In this document: in pieces, positions 1-7,051 of the stretch
How the letters are laid out: each line of letters begins with the position of its first letter
Position numbering within the stretch: position 1 is the first letter of the stretch
NCBI GenBank assembly: GCA_050175615.1
Contig: JBFXIU010000145.1
Span: forward strand, 1 to 8,537
Reading direction: 5' to 3'
Length of the DNA: 8,537 nt
From: CAYXXZ01 sp050175615
GTDB lineage: Bacteria > Pseudomonadota > Gammaproteobacteria > Pseudomonadales > Porticoccaceae
The notes under the pieces: generated by a model
Seen by the model: only the letters and a program-made list of their open reading frames with translations
What the model was told of the DNA's origin: nothing
Databases searched by the model: none
Translations under genes and position numbers: made by a program

Positions 1-1543
1 CGCCTTTGAATTTGTCGGGGCGACCTATATCGGCAGAGAGTTGTACCTGGGGGTGGCTAGCAAGAATTTCTTCGATCATGGCGGGATCAATATTGTGGCC
101 ACCGCGTATGATCACATCCTTTGATCGCCCATAGATCCATAAAAAGCCATTGTCATCGACAATGCCTAAATCCCCTGTATTGATCCAGTTTTTGTCATCC
201 CCCATGCCAGAAAAAAACAGTTCCTTATCAAGTTCTTTTTGAGCATATCCTGGCACGACAGCGACACCAGACACTGCAATCACTCCCCTTTCCTTGGGTG
301 CACAGTCCCGCACATATCGCCCACTGTCATCCACCTCCACTATTTTCAGTTCGTGGAAAGGCAGGACATGGCCGACAGAGCCTGAAATTGCCGGATTGCC
401 ATCATCGGGTTGCCCGGTGACGCAACCGTAGAGTTCGGACATTCCCCAAAACTCCCGCAACCACACGCCAAACTTGCGATAAAACCCCTGCGCCAATTCA
501 AGGGGAACTGTGGCGCCACCACAGAAAAATTTCTTCAGCTTGTGATCCGGCGGAGGGATTTCACCATTATTTAAAATTGCTGCGGCGGTGGTTGGTGTGA
601 CCACCACGTTGGTTAAACTATAGCTATTTGCGATCTTCCAAAAATTGGCGATCACATCCGGATTCCTGTAACCCGCTGTTGTCAGGGTAACCAGAGTTTG
701 GCCATAGATAAGAGATCTCAGACAGATCGTTACCAGGCCGCCGACATGAAACAACGGCAGGGCATGCCCTGATATTTCATCCCGAGAAGAGCCGAGCAAC
801 GAGGCCATATTAAAGGCATTGACCAGCTGTCCATAGTGGGTCATGCGCACCAGTTTTGGTGCTGCAGTCGTTCCGCCGGTGGGCAAATAATAGGCTTCTG
901 TGCTGAGGTCATGGTCGCGATTGAAATTCAATCGTCCGAATATCTGTTCCTGCCGGGCGGCGGAGAAATCCTGCTCTTCACCCTTTCCGTCGATAACAAA
1001 AATTTCCCTCAGGGTTGGCACCTTATTTTTAATGTCGGCAATCTTGCTCCACAGGCCATCTCCGTACTGGCTACTACAAGTAACAAGCACTGTGGTTTTA
1101 GCAGTATTGAGAATGGAAACCGCATGATCCAGCTCCAAAAACGGATTGATGGGTACTGCAATACCCGCAGTCGCTGCGCCCCAGGTGGCCACAAGAGCTT
1201 CTGGAATCATTGGCAAAATAATGCCGACGGCCACTGGGTCATGTGCTGATGCAACATGAAAAAGATTTGCCGACATCTCAATTTCTTTGAGGAGTTCGGC
1301 ATAGGTGATTTCCTTGGGCTTTATTTCAGGGTCAGCGGAAAGAAGATGGATAATTGCCGTTTTCGACGGTTCCAGCATTGCCGCAGATTTTAAGCAACCA
1401 TAGATCGACAAACTTGGCAGCAGCGATTGGGGATCTATACCATCTAATTTCTGTAAATCGGCAATAGAGTTATACCTGGCTCTGGCAATAAAACCAGGTT
1501 TTGGTTCGCCGCCCTCAAGCCAAATAGAATTGTTCTTGCTCAT
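1..1543 (-). CDS. Acyl-CoA synthetase (AMP-forming), FACL_like_4-type, C-terminus cut by window edge
   Basis: This is an ATP-dependent acyl-CoA ligase that activates a carboxylic acid through an acyl-adenylate, probably in the cytoplasm. I read 514 uninterrupted codons from ATG at 1543. Visible motifs are the phosphate-binding loop TGGTTAAPK (residues 222-230), LPLFHVGG, GYRNPDVIANFWKI, the A5 motif WGMSE (about 366-370), the adenosine-ribose Asp in NTGDLG (D458) and RGGHNIDP (about 480-487). The IANFWKI and RGGHNIDP blocks resemble the group of bacterial synthetases around 630 residues long known as FACL_like_4. The visible part would therefore lack roughly 115 C-terminal residues, including the catalytic lysine. 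AGGTGG at 1549-1554, 5 nt before the ATG, supports the start. It is the last of the catabolic-looking genes and lies 351 nt after the TonB receptor stop, so it may have its own promoter. The P-loop has Ala227 where Gly is usual. The acyl substrate is unknown. Confidence 0.9.
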   Translation of the reverse strand, partial: MSKNNSIWLEGGEPKPGFIARARYNSIADLQKLDGIDPQSLLPSLSIYGCLKSAAMLEPSKTAIIHLLSADPEIKPKEITYAELLKEIEMSANLFHVASAHDPVAVGIILPMIPEALVATWGAATAGIAVPINPFLELDHAVSILNTAKTTVLVTCSSQYGDGLWSKIADIKNKVPTLREIFVIDGKGEEQDFSAARQEQIFGRLNFNRDHDLSTEAYYLPTGGTTAAPKLVRMTHYGQLVNAFNMASLLGSSRDEISGHALPLFHVGGLVTICLRSLIYGQTLVTLTTAGYRNPDVIANFWKIANSYSLTNVVVTPTTAAAILNNGEIPPPDHKLKKFFCGGATVPLELAQGFYRKFGVWLREFWGMSELYGCVTGQPDDGNPAISGSVGHVLPFHELKIVEVDDSGRYVRDCAPKERGVIAVSGVAVVPGYAQKELDKELFFSGMGDDKNWINTGDLGIVDDNGFLWIYGRSKDVIIRGGHNIDPAMIEEILASHPQVQLSADIGRPDKFKG

Positions 1544-1727
1544 CAACACCACCTGTTGTGATGATTTTTCATATCAGTTATATCGCTCATCTCAAATTTA
1601 AGTTGGCTACTTTTGCAATGAATAATCTGCATACACCCTAGAAATACCTTATTCCGGCAATGCAGAAAATCGCCAGTATGTCAGTCCCATAACGGCGCTG
1701 AATCTTTTTCGAACCAAACAATATGGC

Positions 1728-1747
1728 GCAGAACATCCATGTTCTGC
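1728..1747. repeat. Perfect 9-bp inverted repeat with 2-bp centre
   Basis: GCAGAACAT and ATGTTCTGC are exact reverse complements separated by CC. The arms are too close for a full RNA hairpin, so about 7-8 bp could pair. It is followed by CGTTTTC in the plus direction, but no plus-strand gene ends here. It could be a protein-binding palindrome upstream of the second ligase (about 185 bp before its ATG) or part of a 3' structure of the receptor mRNA. The sequence does not decide between these. Confidence 0.5.
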
Positions 1748-1783
1748 CGTTTTCATTGATAACATATTGAAGTTAAATTACTC

Positions 1784-1803
1784 GAGTAGTGGTTACACTA
1801 CTC
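1784..1803 (-). terminator. Candidate 3' hairpin after TonB receptor (8-bp perfect stem)
   Basis: GAGTAGTG and CACTACTC pair perfectly around a 4-nt loop. In the minus-strand transcript the hairpin lies about 92 nt past the receptor stop and is followed by GAGTAATTTAACTT, which is AU-rich but not a clean U-run. It could be a weak intrinsic terminator or an mRNA-stabilising hairpin. It adjoins a second hairpin at 1805-1830. Confidence 0.4.
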
Positions 1804-1804
1804 C

Positions 1805-1830
1805 GGCGGAGACAACGGCACCTCCCCGCC
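1805..1830 (-). repeat. GC-rich hairpin adjoining the 1784-1803 stem
   Basis: On the minus strand GGCGGGGAG pairs with CTCCGCC with a two-G bulge and a 10-nt loop. It comes first in the receptor 3' region, directly followed by the 8-bp hairpin. Two tandem stems of this kind fit a 3' end or processing site that separates receptor and ligase expression. No U-tract follows this stem itself. Confidence 0.4.
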
Positions 1831-1894
1831 ACCTTTTGTCATCAATTGCATTTGTCTTTTTCAATATCTTTCATTGTGTGAAGAGCCGTTGGTC

Positions 1895-4330
1895 TCAGAA
1901 CTGATAGCCCACAGTAATGCCGTAGGTAAGAGGCCGGCCAGTTACTCGAGCAGCGCCTTCAGACGAAGCCACGACGGAATTGTAATAATGCTCGTCGGTA
2001 AGGTTTTTACCCCAAAGCATAGCCTTCCATCGTCCATCCGCAGATTCGTATCCCAGGCGAGCATCTACGGTTGTATAACCGTCTATTTCGAAATAGTTTT
2101 CGGTAATCGACTTATGGAACCCGCCGTTGACACTATCGGGAAACTTGGGGTGAACGGCGAGAGACAGGCTGCCTGCATCAAAAACCGCGTCTGAAGTGGA
2201 TTGTCCTGTGGCATTCATCCCCAGGAAGACTACGCCACCCTGCGCCAGCGGGCGCCGGTAATCCAGTCCCAGGGTATAGGTGAATTCCGGCGTATAGGGA
2301 ATTTCATTTCCGGACAGATCCCGTTCCGCAGCGTAAACATCAAAACCAAAGTATTTGTCGACCTCTGAATCAAGATAAACAACAGAGGCGGTCAGCGTCA
2401 GCTCTTCAGTGAGTGAAGCCGTAATATCGGTTTCGACGCCCATAATTGTTGATTCCGGCACATTGACGAGTCGATCAATGGGGCCAAAGAGAAATATGTC
2501 AGTTTTACCTCTGACCTGCTTATCCTGGTAGTCGTAATGAAATATCGCGCCATTCCATTGAACCCGACCTTCCGCCATGGACATTTTAAAACCCGCCTCG
2601 TAAGAGAGCACGGACTCCTGGTTTACCGGGTCGAGTTGACTGAATTCGTTAGCAGCGATGTTAGGGAAACTACCAGATTTATAGCCTTTAGAGATATTGC
2701 CGTAGATGAGGATATCTTCGTTAAGTTTATAATCCAGGCCTGCACGCCAGGATACATTATCTTCATCCAATGAATTCTCGTAGAGGAACCCAGGAACACC
2801 TTCTCCTGGAGCGCCATTTAGGGAAAAGCAGTCACCTATCCCTATGGGATCAAACATTTTTCCTGAAAGCCCTCCGAGGAAATTCCAGAAAGCAGCAGCG
2901 TTGCTCCCTGCATCGACCGGTGTAGCTGTATTACCGCTGGCATCAATGGTGCCGGGCGCATTGGGGGGCGCATAATTACAAGAATAGGCATCGATGGCCG
3001 TATTGGTATATCGAGCACCCAGTTTGGCCGTCATTCGGTCGGTGACAAAATAATCGACATTGCCAAAGATTGCATAGGATTCGATATCTTGCTCCAACAG
3101 GGAACCGGTCTGGTTGATATAGAATGTCTGCGGCCTATAGGTTGTGTTGTCTGGATAGAAGAGGAGTAGCTGATCTTCTTTGGTGGTGCTTTTTTCGTAG
3201 TTGGTACCCAAAATCCAGCGCACATCGTCGTAATCAGCTGATAATCTGATTTCTGAGAAGGTTGAATCAGCGCCACCTTTGTTATGACCAAAATCCGCTG
3301 TAACCATAGAAGTCCCATCGCCATCCTGGATTTGATTCTGCTTGTAGTCGCTATAAGCTACCAGTGCTGTTAAGGACAAAGTGTCGGTCAATTCAAAATC
3401 ACCCCGTAACGACCCCTGAAAGAATTCCTTGTCGCCGGAAGGTTCTACCACTTCAGACCAGTCGGCCTGACGATTATTGCTTTCGCTGGCAAACGGGATA
3501 GCCGCTTGGCGAAGTGCATTGGCCGGTGCAGCCTCATAATTCTTTGGCGTTACAGCGATAAGCTGCATGGCCTGAGGGTCGGATTTGTCCCGCCAGCCGT
3601 TAATATTCAGGTTGATTTCTGCCGTATCTGTAGGTTCAAACCTTAGCTGAAGGCGTGCTGCTGCGTAAGACTCTTCGCCGTTTTCATCACCCCTGGTCAC
3701 ACTTTTTTGCCATTCGTCAGCATTGACTGCCTGAATCGACAATCGAGCACTGGTGGATTCGGTCAGTCCACCGCTAACGAATGCGTTGGTTTCGATTTTA
3801 TTAAAGCGACCGTAACTAAAATCTCCACCATAACTAAGCTCCTGAGTAGGTTTTGCTGCAATAAAGTTAATGGCGCCGCCCGTCGAATTCTGGCCAAAGA
3901 GCACGCCTTGCGGCCCTTTCAAAACTTCGACGCGTTCGAGATCATAGGCACTGTGAGCCGCCATAACAGGAAACGGCAGCGGAATTTCGTCCACATAAAG
4001 ACTGGTAGCCGGATAAACCCCCAGCGAGCTTTCGTTAAATCCTACGCCTCGAAGGGTGAGAATGGGCGTGTTCTGCTGACTAGTAGCAAAAACCAACCCT
4101 GGAACTATGGAAGTAATTTCCTCAAGGGACGTCAGTTTTTGCTCAGCCAGCCTTTGACCGGATACCGCCGAGATAGACATGCCAATTTGGTTCGCCGTTT
4201 CCTCCCTTTTGTTGGCGGTTACAATAATTTCTTCCAGAGCCGCCTGTACTGGCGCCGCAATCGCAATTGCGCTCAAAGTTACTAGCGAAGTAGCAACACT
4301 GGATTTCAGTTTGAATTTTCTATAGCTCAT
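1895..4330 (-). CDS. TonB-dependent outer-membrane receptor
   Basis: 811 residues, a normal length for this family. It would import a scarce or bulky substrate across the outer membrane using energy from TonB-ExbBD. A Sec signal peptide spans about residues 1-30 (basic Arg/Lys start, hydrophobic core, probable cleavage after VQA). A TonB-box-like stretch EEIIVTAN follows at 33-40. The plug covers about 42-160 and includes RGVGF and VEVLKGPQGVLFGQNSTGG (134-152). The remainder is a 22-strand-type barrel rich in alternating aromatic residues, ending KNLTDEHYY (775-783) and a final strand with C-terminal Phe811. The start is supported by AAGGGAG at 4337-4343, 6 nt upstream. The only two cysteines, Cys451 and Cys501, flank a Gly/Ala/Pro/Asn-rich stretch probably on the cell surface. 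It sits between a ligase-crotonase pair and a second ligase, which suggests uptake of a hydrophobic or aromatic acid or its precursor rather than a siderophore; this is inferred from neighbours only. Confidence 0.95.
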   Translation of the reverse strand: MSYRKFKLKSSVATSLVTLSAIAIAAPVQAALEEIIVTANKREETANQIGMSISAVSGQRLAEQKLTSLEEITSIVPGLVFATSQQNTPILTLRGVGFNESSLGVYPATSLYVDEIPLPFPVMAAHSAYDLERVEVLKGPQGVLFGQNSTGGAINFIAAKPTQELSYGGDFSYGRFNKIETNAFVSGGLTESTSARLSIQAVNADEWQKSVTRGDENGEESYAAARLQLRFEPTDTAEINLNINGWRDKSDPQAMQLIAVTPKNYEAAPANALRQAAIPFASESNNRQADWSEVVEPSGDKEFFQGSLRGDFELTDTLSLTALVAYSDYKQNQIQDGDGTSMVTADFGHNKGGADSTFSEIRLSADYDDVRWILGTNYEKSTTKEDQLLLFYPDNTTYRPQTFYINQTGSLLEQDIESYAIFGNVDYFVTDRMTAKLGARYTNTAIDAYSCNYAPPNAPGTIDASGNTATPVDAGSNAAAFWNFLGGLSGKMFDPIGIGDCFSLNGAPGEGVPGFLYENSLDEDNVSWRAGLDYKLNEDILIYGNISKGYKSGSFPNIAANEFSQLDPVNQESVLSYEAGFKMSMAEGRVQWNGAIFHYDYQDKQVRGKTDIFLFGPIDRLVNVPESTIMGVETDITASLTEELTLTASVVYLDSEVDKYFGFDVYAAERDLSGNEIPYTPEFTYTLGLDYRRPLAQGGVVFLGMNATGQSTSDAVFDAGSLSLAVHPKFPDSVNGGFHKSITENYFEIDGYTTVDARLGYESADGRWKAMLWGKNLTDEHYYNSVVASSEGAARVTGRPLTYGITVGYQF

Positions 4331-4436
4331 AACGGTCTCCCTTAATTTTACTAATTGTGTTTTTTTAATTTAAATGTTTAAACGGGCATTACCCTTTCAG
4401 TGACTGGGCATACCTCAATGTCGCCTGAATATAAAA
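4331..4436. other. Spacer between crotonase and TonB receptor genes
   Basis: This 106-bp gap contains the receptor Shine-Dalgarno (AAGGGAG, 4337-4343), an A-rich mRNA leader on the minus strand and an 8-bp palindrome GTTTAAAC at 4376-4383. There is no clear terminator after the crotonase and no strong sigma70 promoter; TTGAGG near 4418 lacks a well-spaced -10. The receptor may be read through from the ligase-crotonase unit or have a weak promoter of its own. Confidence 0.5.
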
Positions 4437-5237
4437 TCAATTCCCTTCAAACTTGGGCTGGGTTTTATTGAGAATGGCCTGCACGGCATTCCAGGAATCA
4501 TTGGTTCTGGCGCAACGGGCAATGGCCTGGGCTTCCATTTCCAGCTGGGTTTCCAGCGGCTGATCGGTGCAACTCAACAACAGCCGTTTCATTTCGCCGA
4601 ACGTCACCGTGGGGCCTGCCGCAAGCTGGGCTGCGAGTTTTCGAGCCTCGTCTAAAACGTTTTCGTCAGCGACGATTCTGTTGATCAAGCCATTGCGCAG
4701 GGCTTCGTCGGCGTCCCAGGTTTGATTGAGCATTAAAAATTCAGCGGCCTTGCGGCTGCCTACGCGGCGGGGAATAAAGTAACTGCCTGAACCGTCGCTG
4801 ACGTAGCCTATCTGGTTATAGGCGGCGTAGAATTTCGCCGATTTTCCGGCAATGGCAAAATCGGCCATTGCTGTTAACGCTGTGGAGCCACCCACCGCCA
4901 GGGCGTGAACAGCAATAACCACCGGCGCGTCGGCGCGAACAAACCGGGAAATGGCCATATGCAAATTGGAAGTGGCGTCTTTCAGCTGGCGGGGCATGAC
5001 ATCGCGGCCAACGCCGCCCAACCATTTGAGATCGGCGCCAACGCTGAAATACTTGCCCTCTGCGCGGATCAAAATGGCGCGGACACCTTTGTTTTCACTG
5101 CATTCATTGGCAGCGTCGCAAAGTTGCTGACAAAAATGATTGTCAAAGGGATTGCCGCGCTCAGGTTGGGACAAAATCACTTCGCCAACGCCGTCTTTTA
5201 CCACTAATTCAATGGCATTTGTGTTTTCAGTAACCAT
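4437..5237 (-). CDS. Crotonase-superfamily protein (enoyl-CoA hydratase/isomerase)
   Basis: 266 residues, full length for a single-domain crotonase acting on an acyl-CoA thioester in the cytoplasm. The oxyanion-hole segments are visible: FSVGADLKWL (64-73) and AVGGSTAL (114-121). The family fold continues through DFAIAGKSAKFYAAYNQIGY and PRRVGSRKA. The position that carries the first catalytic Glu of rat mitochondrial hydratase (Glu144) appears to be Ser/Thr here. Asp148, in the segment VSDGSGSYF, aligns with the second acidic position and is kept, as in PaaG-type isomerases. Isomerase or another crotonase reaction is therefore as likely as hydration. It lies 12 bp after the acyl-CoA ligase stop, so the two are almost certainly co-transcribed. 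AGAGGA at 5246-5251 overlaps that stop codon and fixes the start. The C-terminal helix region (about 200-266) is typical of the trimer-forming part. Confidence 0.9.
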   Translation of the reverse strand: MVTENTNAIELVVKDGVGEVILSQPERGNPFDNHFCQQLCDAANECSENKGVRAILIRAEGKYFSVGADLKWLGGVGRDVMPRQLKDATSNLHMAISRFVRADAPVVIAVHALAVGGSTALTAMADFAIAGKSAKFYAAYNQIGYVSDGSGSYFIPRRVGSRKAAEFLMLNQTWDADEALRNGLINRIVADENVLDEARKLAAQLAAGPTVTFGEMKRLLLSCTDQPLETQLEMEAQAIARCARTNDSWNAVQAILNKTQPKFEGN

Positions 5238-5245
5238 GTCAATAA

Positions 5246-5251
5246 TCCTCT
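5246..5251 (-). promoter_or_regulatory. Ribosome binding site of crotonase gene overlapping the ligase stop
   Basis: AGAGGA shares two bases with the TAG stop of the upstream ligase and lies 8 nt before the crotonase ATG at 5237. The overlap suggests coupled translation of the two enzymes and supports the annotated start. Confidence 0.75.
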
Positions 5252-6839
5252 ATTCGGTGCTTAATAATGATTCGCGAATCTGTTTTTTCAGTACTTTCCC
5301 CGCTCCATTGAGGGGGAATTCTGCAACGATGTGCAATTCTTTTGGCACTTTGTAGCGCGCGAGACGGTTATGACAAAATTCCGTCATCTGCTCCAGTGTT
5401 AGTGACTTTGCTGGCTTTAAGATGATCACTGCTACCGCGCGTTCACCCCAGTGATCATCTGGCCTGCCGACAACAGCAACATTGGCAATGGCGGGATGCG
5501 CCATCAGCACACTCTCCACTTCAGCGGGATAAATATTTTCGCCACCGCTGATAATCATGTCCTTGATGCGGTCGCTGAGATACAGATAGCCTTCGCTGTC
5601 GAGGTAGCCAATGTCGCCGGAACGGCACCAGCCGCCGTCAAGGAATAGTTCCTCCGTTGCCTGTGCACGGCTCCAGTAACCGGAGGTGACATTGCCGCCG
5701 CGAACACAGATCTCACCTTTGACGTCTGGCTCGGTAATGTTGCGGCCTTGATCATCGACAATCTTTATTTGAGACAGCAGCATCGCCAAACCCACGGAAT
5801 TGAGTTTTTCCGTCGCCAGCTTGGGATCCAAAAAGGTAGTGGCTGAGGAGCATTCGCTCATGCCATAACAGTGGCTCACCGGAATGCCTCTATCATTACA
5901 AAGACGCAGCACTGGCTCAGGGGTTGGTGCGCCACCAACAACAAACAGCCGCAGGCTCGACAGATTGGCTCTTGGAAAGTGCTCATGCTGGCTGAGCATG
6001 AGAATCATGGAGGGCACCATAAAGGTGATGGTGATGCCATGATTTTCGATGGCGGCAATGGCGTTGTCGGTATCAAAGCCGCGATGGAGCACCACATGAC
6101 CACCCATAAGGAGGACAGAGGTGAGCAATACAAACAGGCCACTGACGTGGAAGGGTGGCGCGGTAACCAGAATCACATCCTCACTGGAAATGCCTGCGGC
6201 CAGATTCCAGTTGAGGTTGTTTGCCCACAGATTGCCGTGACTGAGCATAACCCCTTTGGGAATGCCAGTGGTTCCGGAGGTGTAGACGATGGCCGCAATA
6301 TCGTCGCTATTAACGGCGACGGAGGGTGCGGTTCCCGACACTGTATTCAGTAGCGTTGTGAGAAGAGGCCATGCACCCGCTTGCCCCTCGGCAACGTCTG
6401 TTTGCAAATAGCACTGACAATCCAGATCCCCCACCATAGCGGCGAGAATTTCAGTGTGCTGGCTATCAACCACCAATGTGTGAGCGCCACAGTCGGCAAT
6501 AATCGGTTTGAGCTCGGCGGCGCTAAGGCGAAAATTTAAAGGCACAAAAATAGCGCCGAGCTTGGAGCACGCAAACAGCGACAGCAATACTTCCGGGCAG
6601 TGAAAACCAAGAAAAGCAATCCGATCGCCCTGTTTAACCCCCTTTTCACTGAATACTGCCGCCAGGCGGTCAGCATCATTGACCAGTTGGGCATAGGTCC
6701 AGCGCCTGTCGCCAAAGGTCAGTGCTGGCGCATTTCCGGAAAATTCTGCACGCCGTGCCAGCCATGTGGACAATACTTTAGGCTCAAAATCCGTCACGTC
6801 TCCCCCATTTACAGGTTGTCGTTCTTTAAAAACAATCAT
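5250..6839 (-). CDS. Acyl-CoA synthetase (AMP-forming), FadD/medium- to long-chain or aryl-acid ligase type
   Basis: 529 residues, complete for a class I adenylate-forming acyl-CoA ligase converting a carboxylic acid, ATP and CoA to the acyl-CoA. Motifs in order: A3 P-loop YTSGTTGIPKG (186-196), A5 YGMSE (325-329), the ribose-binding Asp in SGDIGYLD (D409), hinge-region Arg424 in SDRIKD, GGENIYPAEVE (432-442), and the A10 lysine in NGAGKVLKK (K515). All catalytic residues appear present. The start is supported by GGGAG at 6850-6854, 10 nt before the ATG, and by a promoter about 25 nt further upstream. It is the first gene of a tight unit with the crotonase at 5237. Substrate class is open: closely similar sequences include fatty-acid, cyclohexane-carboxylate-like and phenylpropanoid ligases. 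The second ligase at 1-1543 is of another subfamily, so the two probably act on different substrates or steps. Confidence 0.95.
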   Translation of the reverse strand: MIVFKERQPVNGGDVTDFEPKVLSTWLARRAEFSGNAPALTFGDRRWTYAQLVNDADRLAAVFSEKGVKQGDRIAFLGFHCPEVLLSLFACSKLGAIFVPLNFRLSAAELKPIIADCGAHTLVVDSQHTEILAAMVGDLDCQCYLQTDVAEGQAGAWPLLTTLLNTVSGTAPSVAVNSDDIAAIVYTSGTTGIPKGVMLSHGNLWANNLNWNLAAGISSEDVILVTAPPFHVSGLFVLLTSVLLMGGHVVLHRGFDTDNAIAAIENHGITITFMVPSMILMLSQHEHFPRANLSSLRLFVVGGAPTPEPVLRLCNDRGIPVSHCYGMSECSSATTFLDPKLATEKLNSVGLAMLLSQIKIVDDQGRNITEPDVKGEICVRGGNVTSGYWSRAQATEELFLDGGWCRSGDIGYLDSEGYLYLSDRIKDMIISGGENIYPAEVESVLMAHPAIANVAVVGRPDDHWGERAVAVIILKPAKSLTLEQMTEFCHNRLARYKVPKELHIVAEFPLNGAGKVLKKQIRESLLSTE

Positions 6840-6869
6840 CGGCGCTGAACTCCCGGCGATGCTATGTGA

Positions 6870-6899
6870 ATTATGAAGTATATGATACTAATAGGTCAA
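6870..6899 (-). promoter_or_regulatory. Sigma70-type promoter of ligase-crotonase unit
   Basis: On the minus strand TTGACC (6899-6894) and CATAAT (6875-6870) are separated by 18 bp; each differs from consensus at one position. Transcription would start near 6863, leaving a leader of about 24 nt that carries the GGGAG ribosome site. The spacer contains the dyad GTATCATATAC, so a bound repressor would directly block polymerase. Confidence 0.65.
6878..6888. promoter_or_regulatory. Candidate MarR operator, promoter-proximal copy
   Basis: GTATATGATAC has the symmetry GTAT-N3-ATAC, extended by an A/T pair at 6877 and 6889. It lies wholly within the -35/-10 spacer of the ligase promoter. The nearest regulator gene encodes a tandem MarR protein, and MarR proteins commonly bind short AT-rich palindromes over promoters. 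Binding is inferred, not shown. Confidence 0.55.
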
Positions 6900-6968
6900 C
6901 GATATTAGCCCGAATAAAATGTTTATAAATCATTAAGTTGGTTTTTCTTTAAATAAAAATATAATATA

Positions 6969-6998
6969 TTTATACTTTTTGTTAGGTATATGATACAA
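6969..6998 (-). promoter_or_regulatory. Possible second, upstream promoter overlapping distal dyad
   Basis: On the minus strand TTGTAT (6998-6993) and TATAAA (6974-6969) are 18 bp apart, with the distal dyad overlapping the -35 side. The surrounding DNA is so AT-rich that chance matches are easy, so this is a weak call. Confidence 0.25.
6986..6996. promoter_or_regulatory. Candidate MarR operator, distal copy
   Basis: This is an exact second copy of GTATATGATAC in the same orientation, 108 bp from the proximal copy (centre to centre). Flanking bases differ apart from a short AT-rich right flank, so the 11-bp core looks selected rather than part of a larger duplicated block. It could be an auxiliary operator for cooperative binding or looping. 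Confidence 0.5.
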
Positions 6999-7023
6999 AT
7001 ATGAAGGAGATGATCCTGAGATG

Positions 7024-7051
7024 CTTTCAGCTTTCAGCTTTCAGCTTTCAG
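7024..7051. repeat. Tandem repeat, 4 perfect copies of CTTTCAG
   Basis: Four uninterrupted 7-bp units occupy 28 bp. A reverse-complement copy, CTGAAAGCT, lies at 7101-7109 and can pair with AGCTTTCAG at 7043-7051. Inner arms AGGGAG (7054-7059) and CTCCCT (7084-7089) extend the same potential stem. The unit number is likely to vary between strains by slippage. It is non-coding as far as I can tell and lies downstream of the MarR gene and upstream of the ligase operators. Confidence 0.85.

Larger units (their letters stand above)
1544..1894. other. Intergenic region, TonB receptor to second ligase
   Basis: These 351 bp separate two minus-strand genes. I see no convincing gene. They contain three inverted repeats, listed separately, at 1728-1747, 1784-1803 and 1805-1830. 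No clear -35/-10 pair was found in front of the ligase; the best -10-like string on the minus strand is TATAAC near 1579-1584, without a good -35. The tandem dyad GTATATGATAC seen upstream of the other ligase is absent here. Confidence 0.7.

Noticed and set aside
836..1249. Plus-strand 137-codon open frame
   Set aside because: It runs antisense to the conserved ligase frame, which carries the P-loop and other family motifs in the same bases. It has no protein-like features of its own.
1638..1736. Minus-strand 32-codon frame MFCAILFGSKKIQRRYG... in the gap before the second ligase
   Set aside because: Its start lies inside the 9-bp palindrome, there is no clear Shine-Dalgarno and I recognise no family. 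A remnant of a longer gene cannot be excluded but is not supported.
3707..4285. Plus-strand 192-codon open frame
   Set aside because: It is antisense to the signal peptide and plug of the TonB receptor, whose frame is clearly the coding one.
4376..4383. GTTTAAAC palindrome before the TonB receptor as an operator
   Set aside because: An 8-bp AT-rich palindrome is expected by chance in such a leader; it occurs once and does not match the dyads near the ligase promoter.
5871..6353. Plus-strand 160-codon open frame rich in Gly, His and Asn
   Set aside because: It is antisense to the ligase core, including the P-loop region. The composition reflects the reverse complement of the conserved gene.
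7024..7051. CTTTCAG array considered as a CRISPR or attachment site
   Set aside because: The units are 7 bp and contiguous with no spacers, and there is no tRNA, integrase or duplicated flank nearby.
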